The notes under the pieces were generated by a model, which searched no databases, was not told the DNA's origin, and saw only the letters and a list, made by a program, of their open reading frames with translations. From the NCBI RefSeq assembly GCF_000971985.1, contig NZ_LAQQ01000001.1, positions 248,001-312,000 of the forward strand: 64,000 bases of DNA, in the 5' to 3' direction. The translations under genes and the position numbers were made by a program. Shown here piece after piece: positions 9,145-17,400 of the stretch. Numbering within the stretch: position 1 is the stretch's first letter; each line of letters begins with the position of its first letter. Source of the stretch: Paenibacillus dauci (GTDB taxonomy: Bacteria > Bacillota > Bacilli > Paenibacillales > Paenibacillaceae).

Positions 9145-9278
9145 AGCAAGAATGACCAATACTTGCTAAGAAGGGAGCAGGATTCCAATGCAATAGCGTA
9201 AGCGAAGCATATTATAATCGGCTGCACACTGGAAGGTGTACGTGAAAACATCTTTCGCAGTTCGTGGGTATGTGGGGA
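9145..9278 (+). repeat. Structured RNA module, copy 3
   Basis: The closing hairpin pairs AGCAAG (9145-9150) with CTTGCT (9162-9167), extending copy 2's helix by a base pair. GCATAT (9207-9212) pairs with GTATGT (9268-9273) using two G-U pairs. The internal hairpin is ACACT (9226-9230) with GGTGT (9235-9239). Confidence 0.7.
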
Positions 9279-9448
9279 CTCATGGAGATTGATCTACAAC
9301 GGATTTATGTATGAAGCAGTAAATTCAAGGAAATGAAGAAAGCTGTACCTGCATTAAAGAAATGATTGCAAGCGTATGAAATGGATTCGAGATTCAATGG
9401 TATGATGCAAAGCAAGAAATTTTAAAACGTTTTAAGCTTTTAAATGTT

Positions 9449-9497
9449 CAGTAAAGGCTAAGGATTTAAATTTTTAAAATGCTTTAAATCTCTACTG
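9449..9497 (+). other. AT-rich nested hairpin between modules 3 and 4
   Basis: CAGTA (9449-9453) pairs with TACTG (9493-9497), and inside it GATTTAAA (9463-9470) pairs with TTTAAATC (9483-9490). The surrounding 9281-9600 is rich in TTTAAA words and separates copies 3 and 4 by much more than the other copies are separated. Confidence 0.5.
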
Positions 9498-9609
9498 TTA
9501 AGCTTTAAATCTTTATCTGCTAAAATGAATAATTTGTAGAACGAATGAAAGTATGTTCTTCATTTTGAATATGATGAAAGGCTGTGAACAAAGGAAAATG
9601 CTATTTTCG

Positions 9610-9741
9610 AACAATGTTGAATTGACTTGTTAGGAAGGGAGCAGGATTCCAATGAAACAGGTTAGCGAAGCATACTAGATCGGTCTCACGCGGGAAAAGC
9701 GTCAGTGAAAACGTTTTTCGTGATATCGTGGTATGTGGGAA
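9610..9741 (+). repeat. Structured RNA module, copy 4
   Basis: The closing hairpin pairs AACAA (9610-9614) with TTGTT (9627-9631). Then come GGGAGCAGGATTCCAATG, as in copy 3, and the box AGCGAAGCATA. GCATAC (9670-9675) pairs with GTATGT (9731-9736) using one G-U pair. The internal hairpin is ACGC (9688-9691) with GCGT (9699-9702). Confidence 0.7.
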
Positions 9742-10049
9742 CTCATCCCATATGCAAGGACATGGATGATTCATTGTAAATGTGCGGATGAACCTTCTTC
9801 ACCGTAAATCAGGTGAAAACCCATGAACCGTCTATTGAGCCCGTCGAAAAGGGAAATAACGGACATGCGAAGCTTTTCGGATAAAGCTTCCCCAAAATGA
9901 AATCGATGAACAATCGCTAAACGGTTGTCTGCGACTGCAGAGCTTGGACAATCGGCAGCATGGATCGGTGCAAGTCTATACCATGTCAAGCATGTGGATT
10001 GTTGTATAGGAGGATAGGTTACAATTGAATATTGCTACTAACGATTAAA

Positions 10050-10083
10050 CCCCCACAGCCTTGTTAATTCAAGTATGTGGGGG
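10050..10083 (+). terminator. Hairpin ending the noncoding RNA region
   Basis: CCCCCACA (10050-10057) pairs with TGTGGGGG (10076-10083). The tail ATTTATATTTGT is T-rich rather than a pure T run. Confidence 0.65.
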
Positions 10084-10123
10084 ATTTATATTTGTATACA
10101 TAATTACAGATGAAATGTATATC

Positions 10124-10153
10124 AAAGACCTGGACAGCAGTTGCCCAGATCTT
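10124..10153 (-). terminator. Terminator-like hairpin after cheY
   Basis: AAAGACCTGG (10124-10133) pairs with CCAGATCTTT (10144-10153) with one wobble/mismatch, just beyond the cheY stop codon. It also separates cheY from the convergent RNA region. Confidence 0.6.
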
Positions 10154-10167
10154 TGGTATCATCAAAT

Positions 10168-10530
10168 TTATACACCGAGTACTTTGTTAATAGCAATTTC
10201 TACACGGTCTTTTTGAAATGGCTTCACGATAAAGTCTTTGGCACCGGCTTGAATAGCATCTACGATCATTGCCTGTTGGCCCATTGCGGAGCACATAATA
10301 ATTTTGGCACCAGGGTCCGAACTACGAATAGAACGCACAGCTTCAATTCCATCCATTTCCGGCATGGTGATATCCATCGTCACCAGATCGGGCTTGTTAG
10401 CTTCATACGCTTTGACTGCTTCCAGTCCATTCCCCGCTTCTGCTACAATATCATGTCCCAGCCCAGCCAGCATATCCTTTAGCATCATTCTCATAAATGC
10501 AGCGTCATCCACTACCATAATTTTAGCCAT
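10168..10530 (-). CDS. cheY: Chemotaxis response regulator CheY
   Basis: A 120-residue single-domain receiver. The acidic pocket (VVDD, residues 8-9), phosphoacceptor Asp in LVTMDITMPEMDG (about residue 53), switch Thr/Ser region (MCSAMG) and Lys in IVKPF fit the CheY that binds the flagellar motor switch. The ATG at 10530 has GGAGG eight bases upstream; ten extra upstream codons lack support. No other chemotaxis or flagellar gene is adjacent, so this is an orphan copy and could serve a different two-component pathway. A main che-operon copy may exist elsewhere. Confidence 0.88.
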   Translation of the reverse strand: MAKIMVVDDAAFMRMMLKDMLAGLGHDIVAEAGNGLEAVKAYEANKPDLVTMDITMPEMDGIEAVRSIRSSDPGAKIIMCSAMGQQAMIVDAIQAGAKDFIVKPFQKDRVEIAINKVLGV

Positions 10531-10560
10531 TTGTTTATTCCTCCAATAATTATCATTCAT

Positions 10561-11499
10561 TTAGACATCCATTTGATATACCTGTCTGAGTCGTGCAGCA
10601 GCCTGGCGAATCGCTTCCTGTGTCCGATCCAGTTGACTCATTGTGACAAAGCCATGAATCATGCCATCATAACAGAGATATTCGACTTCTACGCCTTCTT
10701 CTTGCAGCCTGCGGGCATATTCGGCACCACTATCCCGCAGTGGATCATATTCTGCTGTAATGATCATCGCTGGCGGTAATCCATTAAGGTCACTGCTCAG
10801 CACGGGTGAAGCATAAGGATGATTTTCATCATCCGGCTGTTCAAAATAACATTTGCGAAACCAATTCATCATATCAGCTGTCAGCAGATAGCCCTGACTG
10901 TTTTCCCGATAGGAACGGGTATCTGCCCCATTTCCTGTCGAAGGATAAAACAGCAGTTGATAACAGACAGAAGGTCCGCTTTTATCCCGGGCAATTATAC
11001 AGGCAACGGCTGCCAGGTTCCCACCGGCACTATCTCCGCCTACTGCAATTTGCTCCGCATCAATACCATACTCTCCCGCATGTTCTGCAATATAATGCAG
11101 AGAGTCATATGCATCCCATACAGCTGCCGGAAAAGGATGTTCCGGAGCCAGTCGGTAATCGACAGAGATGACGACACATTCCGCTTCACGAGCAAGCTTC
11201 CTGCATAATTCATCATGGGAATCCAGACTTCCCAACACCCAGCCTCCTCCATGGTAAAAAACAAGGGCAGGATGAATTTTAGCATCTGTCGGTGTATACA
11301 GGCGAACCGGAATCTGCCGGTCCTCTAGAGGAATAGTCCGATCCTCTACCCGGTATATATCGGTTTGGGAAGCGATTTGTTGTAGAGCTGAATTTTGTTC
11401 CATGGCACGAATCATTTTTGGATCGATAGAATCGAGAGCAGGCATCTGATACTGGTTATACATATTCAGAAAATCTTTGACTTGTGGATCAAGTGGCAT
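10561..11499 (-). CDS. Alpha/beta hydrolase, HSL (lipase/esterase) family
   Basis: A 312-residue carboxylic ester hydrolase of the hormone-sensitive lipase family. The oxyanion motif HGGGW, nucleophile motif GDSAGG, acid in ITAEYDPLRD and histidine in MIHGFV are all present and correctly spaced. It is cytoplasmic, with no signal peptide. It is followed by cheY in the same direction and preceded at short distance by a second member of the same family (11530-12720), which suggests an old tandem duplication. The natural substrate cannot be read from sequence. Confidence 0.9.
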   Translation of the reverse strand: MPLDPQVKDFLNMYNQYQMPALDSIDPKMIRAMEQNSALQQIASQTDIYRVEDRTIPLEDRQIPVRLYTPTDAKIHPALVFYHGGGWVLGSLDSHDELCRKLAREAECVVISVDYRLAPEHPFPAAVWDAYDSLHYIAEHAGEYGIDAEQIAVGGDSAGGNLAAVACIIARDKSGPSVCYQLLFYPSTGNGADTRSYRENSQGYLLTADMMNWFRKCYFEQPDDENHPYASPVLSSDLNGLPPAMIITAEYDPLRDSGAEYARRLQEEGVEVEYLCYDGMIHGFVTMSQLDRTQEAIRQAAARLRQVYQMDV

Positions 11500-11529
11500 A
11501 AGCTTCTCCTCTCCCTTTGATAATAAGAT

Positions 11530-12720
11530 TTATGTGGATTCTATACGGTCGATTCCCCATTTTTGCCGAATGGCACGAGCAATCTCGGCCAGACAATCTT
11601 CTGCCTGTGGATAATACCCGAGTTTATCTACAAACGCATGATCTACCCCTTGATAGTGGAGCAGAGTGGTTTGGATACCAGCGCGGGCCAACTTGGCTGC
11701 CATCGCTTCTCCTTCGTGATTCAGATAGTCAAATTCAGCCGTAACGATCATTGTCTCCGGCATCTGGCTTATATCTTCCAGCAGCAGTGGAGAGACAAGA
11801 GGATCTGTTTTCTTCGCTCGCTGCTGCAGATACAGATCATATACTTTACCGCCGAGAAAGGCGTATCCCTGAATCGCTCCTACTGTCAGTTCACGATGTG
11901 TATGCTGACGCTTGTCTTCTGTCCCGTGATCGTTAAGTTTCCACTGGAAATCCTCCGCGGTTACGCTTGCCGGATTCAATGGTGGGTAGAGCAACGCCTG
12001 AAATCCGATAAATGAAGTTCCCTGCTGTCTATCCAGTACTGAGCATCCGATCGCCAGGTTTCCTCCGGCACTGCTGCCGACCACAGCAATTTGTTCGGGA
12101 TTGATGCCTATAGTATCTGCCTGACTATATGCCCACTGAACGGTATCCAGACTATCGGTTAATCCCGCCGGAAATGGATACTCGGGAGCAAGCCGATAAT
12201 CGACTGCAATCACGACAGCATGTGCCATCTCTGCCAGCGCTTTGCAAATATGCTGGGACTCATCAAGACCTCCTGCGATAAAGGCTCCGCTATGCAGATA
12301 GACAATAGCCGGGAGGGATACTCCTGTATGGGGACGATAAATTCGAAGAGCTATATCACCATTTCGCCCCTCGATTGTCTCTCCGATAATTCGGATATCT
12401 CCACGTATAATATCAAGACTGGAACGCACCATGGCTGTTCGTATATCTTCAATAGGAAAAGCTGCAATTTCCTCTGCTGACATCTCCGGTTGACCGAATT
12501 CGCCGGACTCTTTTGCTGCTTCCGAGCCTTCCTCCGGCAGTAGCAGAGTCAGATCCTGAGCATGCTGCTCCACCGTATCCCTTACTCGGGGATCCAGTGC
12601 TCCCGGAATGTCCGAGTCTGGCACAGATTTGATTATTTTCGTCAGATTGCCTGTCTTCTCGCTATGATGGCTCATACGAAGTGTTGCCATTAGCTGCTGG
12701 TAGTGCTGGCCAATTTCCAT
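11530..12720 (-). CDS. Alpha/beta hydrolase, HSL-like with altered oxyanion motif
   Basis: A 396-residue relative of the downstream hydrolase, with an N-terminal extension of about 100 residues. The nucleophile motif is GSSAGG, with acid in VTAEFDYLN and histidine in VDHAFVDK. The usual HGGG(F/W) oxyanion loop is changed to HSGAF. The catalytic triad looks complete, so it is probably active, perhaps with altered substrate geometry. The ATG at 12720 has GGAGAG upstream; eight further upstream codons are unsupported. It ends about 30 bases before the start of the next hydrolase gene, so co-transcription is likely. Confidence 0.85.
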   Translation of the reverse strand: MEIGQHYQQLMATLRMSHHSEKTGNLTKIIKSVPDSDIPGALDPRVRDTVEQHAQDLTLLLPEEGSEAAKESGEFGQPEMSAEEIAAFPIEDIRTAMVRSSLDIIRGDIRIIGETIEGRNGDIALRIYRPHTGVSLPAIVYLHSGAFIAGGLDESQHICKALAEMAHAVVIAVDYRLAPEYPFPAGLTDSLDTVQWAYSQADTIGINPEQIAVVGSSAGGNLAIGCSVLDRQQGTSFIGFQALLYPPLNPASVTAEDFQWKLNDHGTEDKRQHTHRELTVGAIQGYAFLGGKVYDLYLQQRAKKTDPLVSPLLLEDISQMPETMIVTAEFDYLNHEGEAMAAKLARAGIQTTLLHYQGVDHAFVDKLGYYPQAEDCLAEIARAIRQKWGIDRIEST

Positions 12721-12757
12721 AGTTGATCTCTCCTTATTCACCAAATGATCCTTTTAT

Positions 12758-12802
12758 AAAAAAGGCAGACATTCTCTACTTGCCATAGAGTTATGCCTGC
12801 CT
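12758..12802 (-). terminator. Terminator of the YkuS-like gene
   Basis: AGGCAGACAT (12763-12772) pairs with ATGCCTGCCT (12793-12802) with one mismatch, followed on the minus strand by a T run. Confidence 0.7.
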
Positions 12803-12832
12803 CGTATCAATCATAAGTACTTACATATGGTA

Positions 12833-13072
12833 TTACTTCATCTTCTCGATGTAGTCACTCACGCGTTCTACTACTTCATCAATGGACATGCCTTCAATGC
12901 TTACAACCGGGAAATCATACAGATCCGTGTCTCCATCATTCTGAACACGGATTACGCCCAGGTCATAACCGGTCAGCTCTTGATCACTCTCCACCAGATC
13001 GACCTGATGTCCCTTTTCTTCCAGTGCTTCCTTTACATCATCAAACGGTTTTTCGACGGCGATTTTAGCCAT
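12833..13072 (-). CDS. UPF0180 family protein (YkuS-like)
   Basis: A 79-residue acidic protein matching the YkuS/UPF0180 pattern: MAKIAVEKPFDDVKEALEEKG at the start, then GYDLGVIRVQ and a C-terminal SIDEVVERVSDYIEKM helix. The family's function is unknown to me. GGGAGG lies upstream of the ATG and the gene has its own terminator. Confidence 0.88.
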   Translation of the reverse strand: MAKIAVEKPFDDVKEALEEKGHQVDLVESDQELTGYDLGVIRVQNDGDTDLYDFPVVSIEGMSIDEVVERVSDYIEKMK

Positions 13073-13389
13073 AATGATAACCTCCCAAGATTCGATATGA
13101 TTGGTGCGCTCTTTCTTTGCTTCCCCAACTTTGGCGATAATGAAACGAATGCAGGAACTTGATAGTCGATATGAATGCTTTTATGTATGCGTAGCATACG
13201 ATGTGATGCCGCTAATTAAAGTACGTGCAACAGCGGATTAGAGGACTTGCATCATACTATTAGCAATAGGATTTCATATTATTCGATTTGGGCAGTCACT
13301 CTTATATTGGCTTCCATATGATACTAAAGTTTATTACTCACCGAATCTTCCCCTCTATCCAATATAAATTGGGCTTTTATCGATAATTA

Positions 13390-13415
13390 GTTTACATATA
13401 TATTATTATGTAAAC
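13390..13415. promoter_or_regulatory. Inverted repeat GTTTACATA / TATGTAAAC
   Basis: Perfect 9-bp arms at 13390-13398 and 13407-13415 with an 8-base spacer. This is one of several intergenic copies of a TTTACATAAT / ATTATGTAAA motif in this window and could be an operator for an unidentified regulator. Confidence 0.5.
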
Positions 13416-13428
13416 AATAAGAATTATT

Positions 13429-13470
13429 ATTTATCATTTATCATTTATCATTTATCATTTATCATTTATC
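13429..13470. repeat. Six tandem copies of a 7-bp repeat (ATTTATC)
   Basis: ATTTATC repeats six times without change in an AT-rich intergenic region. Such a microsatellite could vary in copy number between strains. Confidence 0.9.
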
Positions 13471-13515
13471 GCATTACATTATGATTATTGAAGCTAAGAA
13501 AGCTGAACGACAGTC

Positions 13516-13549
13516 AAAAACCGTACCCCTGATTTGGAAGTACGGTTTT
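13516..13549 (-). terminator. Terminator of the first LPLDKIIQKLP protein gene
   Basis: A stem of about ten base pairs (AAAACCGTAC with GTACGGTTTT) and a T run on the minus strand, just past the stop of the adjacent gene. Confidence 0.8.
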
Positions 13550-13578
13550 GTAGAATAATGTAGACTATGTTGGCAAAT

Positions 13579-13947
13579 TTATTTATTACCGGCTTTACGT
13601 GAAGCGTAGAACTCAGCAGCTTTTTGCAGCATTTGCTGGAGCGAGCTGAATTGCGTATTCTGGCTCAGTTGATTATCCATTTTCTCTTTGGGCACCAGCA
13701 TTACCTGAGTAGCCGAATCATTATTGGAGCCAAGCCCCATCTTTTGCAGCATTTCACCTACTGATTTAAAGGATGTATACTTTTGCATAAATTCGGGAGT
13801 GAGCAGCTTCTCCAGGGGAAGTTTCTGAATAATCTTGTCCAGAGGCAGTTTGTTCAGCAGATCGATGATTCCGCTGCCACCTGACCCCTGACTTCCTTTG
13901 GTTTTTGTATCCAACAGTCCTTTTAGATTGTGCAAATTGAATCCCAT
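13579..13947 (-). CDS. Small conserved protein with LPLDKIIQKLP motif, paralogue 1
   Basis: A 122-residue soluble protein I cannot assign to a named family. It has the N-terminus MGFNLHNLKGLL, a Gly/Ser-rich linker, then DLLNKLPLDKIIQKLPLEKLL, TPEFMQKYTSFKSVGEMLQK and a C-terminal QFSSLQQMLQKAAEFYASRK helix. A close paralogue lies at 19503-19868 on the same strand. The repeated 'T-F-S-(I/V)-ML-Q-K' wording in the middle and at the end suggests an internal repeat. There is no signal peptide or membrane segment. The upstream region carries an inverted repeat at 14016-14037. Confidence 0.75.
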   Translation of the reverse strand: MGFNLHNLKGLLDTKTKGSQGSGGSGIIDLLNKLPLDKIIQKLPLEKLLTPEFMQKYTSFKSVGEMLQKMGLGSNNDSATQVMLVPKEKMDNQLSQNTQFSSLQQMLQKAAEFYASRKAGNK

Positions 13948-14015
13948 TATAATTCCTCCTTTAGAGTAATATTTATATGTTAAAAAAAGTAATATCGAAA
14001 TAAATACATTTAAGT

Positions 14016-14037
14016 TTACATAATTATTATTATGTAA
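14016..14037. promoter_or_regulatory. Inverted repeat TTACATAAT / ATTATGTAA
   Basis: Perfect 9-bp arms (14016-14024 and 14029-14037) with a 4-base spacer, between the 14058-14288 gene and the 5' end of the 13579-13947 gene. Same motif family as 13390, 21469 and 23496. Confidence 0.5.
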
Positions 14038-14057
14038 TTATATTGCGAATTTTCCTT

Positions 14058-14288
14058 TTAGATAAATTCCAGTATATTCTCCCAGGAATTAAGATAATCC
14101 AATTCTTGTTCGATCTGCTGTTGTTCAGCCTCTACAGCTTCAGCAGTACAGCAATAATGCTGAAGGCAAGATTCAGTGATTGGCTCTGCTGACTGCATCA
14201 GGGATAACGACTCCATATAAAAATAGTACTTAGCCGTCTGTGTGATCGTGAACGTATTACCGTGTTCCTCATTATCCATACATTTCAT
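14058..14288 (-). CDS. Hypothetical 76-residue protein
   Basis: A small acidic protein rich in Glu and Gln with a Cys-Cys pair (LQHYCCTAE) and a predicted helical C-terminus (EAEQQQIEQELDYL). GGAGAGG precedes the ATG, which supports it as a real gene. I recognise no family. It lies between the paralogue-1 gene and the terminator of the large nuclease gene. Confidence 0.5.
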   Translation of the reverse strand: MKCMDNEEHGNTFTITQTAKYYFYMESLSLMQSAEPITESCLQHYCCTAEAVEAEQQQIEQELDYLNSWENILEFI

Positions 14289-14431
14289 CCTGACCCTCTC
14301 CTTGTAATACAGGAATTATCTATCTGCTATCATGTTATTACAATTCGCTGCTCTACAAATCAGCTTGAAGGATGAATTGTTTTCGGCGTTTCCTCCGCCT
14401 AGAGGTTGACTCTTCAGAAGACAAACATAAC

Positions 14432-14476
14432 AAAAAGCGCAATCTCCCTATTTTTAGGTTCGGAGATTGCACTTTT
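14432..14476 (-). terminator. Terminator of the extracellular nuclease gene
   Basis: A long stem (14432-14447 with 14462-14476, one wobble) with a T tail on the minus strand. Confidence 0.85.
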
Positions 14477-14490
14477 AGGCTTATATGCGA

Positions 14491-17400
14491 TTACTGAGAA
14501 GTACCGGTTAACTGGTTCAACAGTCGCTGAATGATAGCGGCGCTCTCGGCACGAGTAAGATTTTTGGTCGGTTGAAATTGTCCTTTGGCATTGCCATTCA
14601 GCAGTCCCGAAGCGCTCAGATGATCAATCGCCGGTCTCGCCCAGACTGCTGCTTTCGCGGTATCGACAGGAGGACTACTGGAGACAGTAACGTTCGCTGC
14701 TCCTATGTAATCCAATGCGCGCTCTATCATGACAGCCATCTCCTGCCGCGTTATTGTAGCATTCGGACGAAAACGTCCGCTGGCATCGCCCTGGATCAGG
14801 CCCTCATGAGCAGCAGTACGCACGCTATCTTCATACCATGCCGAATTATCGATATCACGGAATGAGGTACTACCGTTCTCTACACCAGACAGACCCAGTG
14901 CTCTTACCAGAAGAGCAGCCATCTCGGCCCGAGTAACAGCAGCATCCGGACGGAAAGAACCCTGTACCGTTCCTGTAATTACCCGCTGATCTGCCAGTCG
15001 GCTAATATCTGCCTGTGCCCAATGGCCGGATACATCATTCAATTGAACCGCTGAATTTAGAACAGCATACGTACTGTTACTGCGGCTAAATAGGGTGACT
15101 GCTCCGTCCTTGGTATTGAAAGGTACCGAAGTATAGATAGTACGGCCGTTAGTATCTGTGTCTACCCGTACAACAGCAATCCGGTCGGCAGGCACCAGAC
15201 CATCCACTTGCAGGGTGCGCCGGATATAACGATCCATCTGCTGGATCGGTTGTTTATTCTCATTGTTATCCAGCGTATACAGATTGTATTGTACAGCGCT
15301 GCGTACTTGATAACCGCTGCCTTCTGCTTGCTGCATAGCGGCCGGGTCTGCTGACATCTCCAATACCAGACGCTTGGAAACGCTATTGGAAGCTTGCAGC
15401 CAGTTGACCGGTATATCATAACTGCCTATCGGCGTTGTGACCGTAATTTGCTTAATACGACCCTGTTCGGTTAACAGCTGCTGCGCTTCAGGTTGCCATT
15501 GCAAACGATAGGTATCGGTAGCTTGTGTGGACTGCAGCCGGACATTCAGTGTCTGTGCTTCTCCTGATTGGGTGAGCATGGCTGCGGTGGCATCTGCGCT
15601 TAGTCCAGCTACAGCTACTGCATCCTCTCCGTCTGTACTTTTAACAACTGGAAGTGACCAGCTGGATACAGTACCATCTGTTGATGCACCCGCTGCAATT
15701 GGCATGGAATCGACTGCAGCTGGCGGAGTTGGAGTTACCGGCGGCGTACTGCCACCCGCTCCTGAATTTCCATTATTGCCTGAACTGGTGCCATTTCCAG
15801 GGATGCGACCCGGATGATCTTTGTCATCGTCCTTGTCGTTATTGGAACGGTTGGAGAAGTCAATCCGTGCCAGCAGCGGATCATGGTCACTTACTCGTCC
15901 ATCGGCTTCCATGAAATCAGCATTGAGATGTACGATGTCCAGCTGTGCCCGAGCTGCCAGACCACCAGTCATCAGAATATGATCCAGTGTCTGAGAGTTA
16001 CCCTCATATACATAGGAATATCGTTCATTTTCCGGCAATGTATCTACCAGATTGGTTAGTACGTTCCCTTTGAGAATCTGCAGGGTATTGGAGAATTGAT
16101 AATCATTAAAGTCGCCGACCAGCACGATATTCGCGCTGCTGTTCTGCGCGAGCGTATCCTGAATGAAACGGCTGAGCAGCGTAGCCTGCTTGGCGCGCTG
16201 TACTTCACTGATTCGCTGAGGCGGCTGTGCAGCACCATATAGCGGCTGATCGCCTCCTTTGGAATTGAAGTGATTGGCTACTACAATAACCTGCCGTCCA
16301 TGGAAGATGAACTGGGCGGCCAGCGATTTGCGGGAATTGGCAAATGCTTCATTGCCCGGCTCTATCCTTCCCGGATTGTGGGTAAGTCCTTGCGGACCGT
16401 AGGTGACTGCCGTGACCGAATCTCCGGTTCCTCCAGCAGCCTCTGCCAGGGTTACACGAGCGGGATTGTACAGGAAGCCGACACGGATATTGCCGCCGGG
16501 TGCTCCGCCGTCCTCATTATTTTGTGGAGCAATACTCGTATACCGATATTCCGGACCGCCAGCTGCGCGAATCTCGCGAATCAGCGCGTTGAAGCTAGTC
16601 TGGGCATCGGCAGTTCCATCATCTTTCTCTCCGTTATTATCCTGAACTTCCATCAGCCCGATAATATCCGGCGTATGCAGATTCTGAACGACATTCTGTG
16701 CAATTCGCCGGGTCTTCTCCTGATTAGCGGGATCATCCCAGAAGTTCTCCACGTTAAACGAGGCAATGGTTAGCTGCTCGGTACCGTTATGCAGTGCTGA
16801 TACTTCACGTTTTAGTCCACCGCTGATGATAGAAGGCAATCCTTTTTCCGGCAGAATTTTGAAATTACTATAGCTGTAGCTCATGATTCCATAGAGAGGA
16901 CCTTCGAACCGGTCGCCTGTCTTCACCGGCTGCTTGGGCTTCTCCCCGATCAGCAGACGATTTGGATTAAACTGATTATTGGCGATTACAAGGCCCCCTG
17001 CAGGAGTTACATTGAGGCCAGGCTGCATATCCACCGCAACTGGAATCTCATACGTATAGGGTCCGATAATACTGGCATTATTCAATTGAACGCGCATACC
17101 CTCCAGACTCTCGTACAGATCTATACTGTAAGATGCAGGGTCAAAGGAAGCCAACCCCTGTGCAGAAGCAATCTGTCCCGGAATAATGCGGCCGCCCTGC
17201 CCGATAATGGTAGGCTGCGGTAGCGGCTGATTCTCGGCGAGACGATTGATCGAGAAAGCAGCGATCTCAGTAGTCGTCAGATCACTGGCATCGCTGTAGC
17301 CGGTCTCCTTGTACTCCTTCACCACTCCATCTACACTGACCCGATCGCCTACTTTCATGCCATGAGCGGATTTGTATACCATAACGGCTTCGGAAGTACG

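Larger units (their letters stand above)
8582..10085 (+). ncRNA. Large repeat-bearing structured noncoding RNA, not assigned to a known class
   Basis: This 1.5 kb stretch has no reading frame with a credible start and family signature. It contains four diverged copies of one module (from about 8732, 8956, 9145 and 9610). Each has a closing hairpin, a short GGA...TCC hairpin, an invariant AGCGAAGCATA box, an internal hairpin, and a strand that pairs with the GCATA part of the box. Stem sequences differ between copies but pairing is kept, including G-U pairs that only work if the plus strand is transcribed (GCATAC with GTATGT in copy 4, ACACT with GGTGT in copy 3). More hairpins follow (for example 9449-9497 and AAGCTT pairs near 9869-9888), and a terminator-like hairpin ends it at 10050-10083. 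Both ends are estimates. I do not recognise OLE, GOLLD, ROOL, HEARO or raiA, and the function is unknown. Confidence 0.65.
13073..13578. other. 506-base intergenic region without a gene
   Basis: I find no credible protein here. It holds the 5' region of the YkuS-like gene, an inverted repeat at 13390-13415, a 7-bp tandem repeat at 13429-13470 and a terminator at 13516-13549 for the small-protein gene that follows. Confidence 0.6.

Noticed and set aside
8732-9741. CRISPR array or integron attC-like cassettes
   Set aside because: The repeats are long, diverged and unevenly spaced with kept helices. There are no short identical repeats with unique spacers, no cas genes and no integrase.
9771-9989. 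A 72-codon minus-strand reading frame in the RNA region
   Set aside because: No ribosome binding site, low-quality composition, and it runs against the strand on which the structured modules and the terminator make sense.
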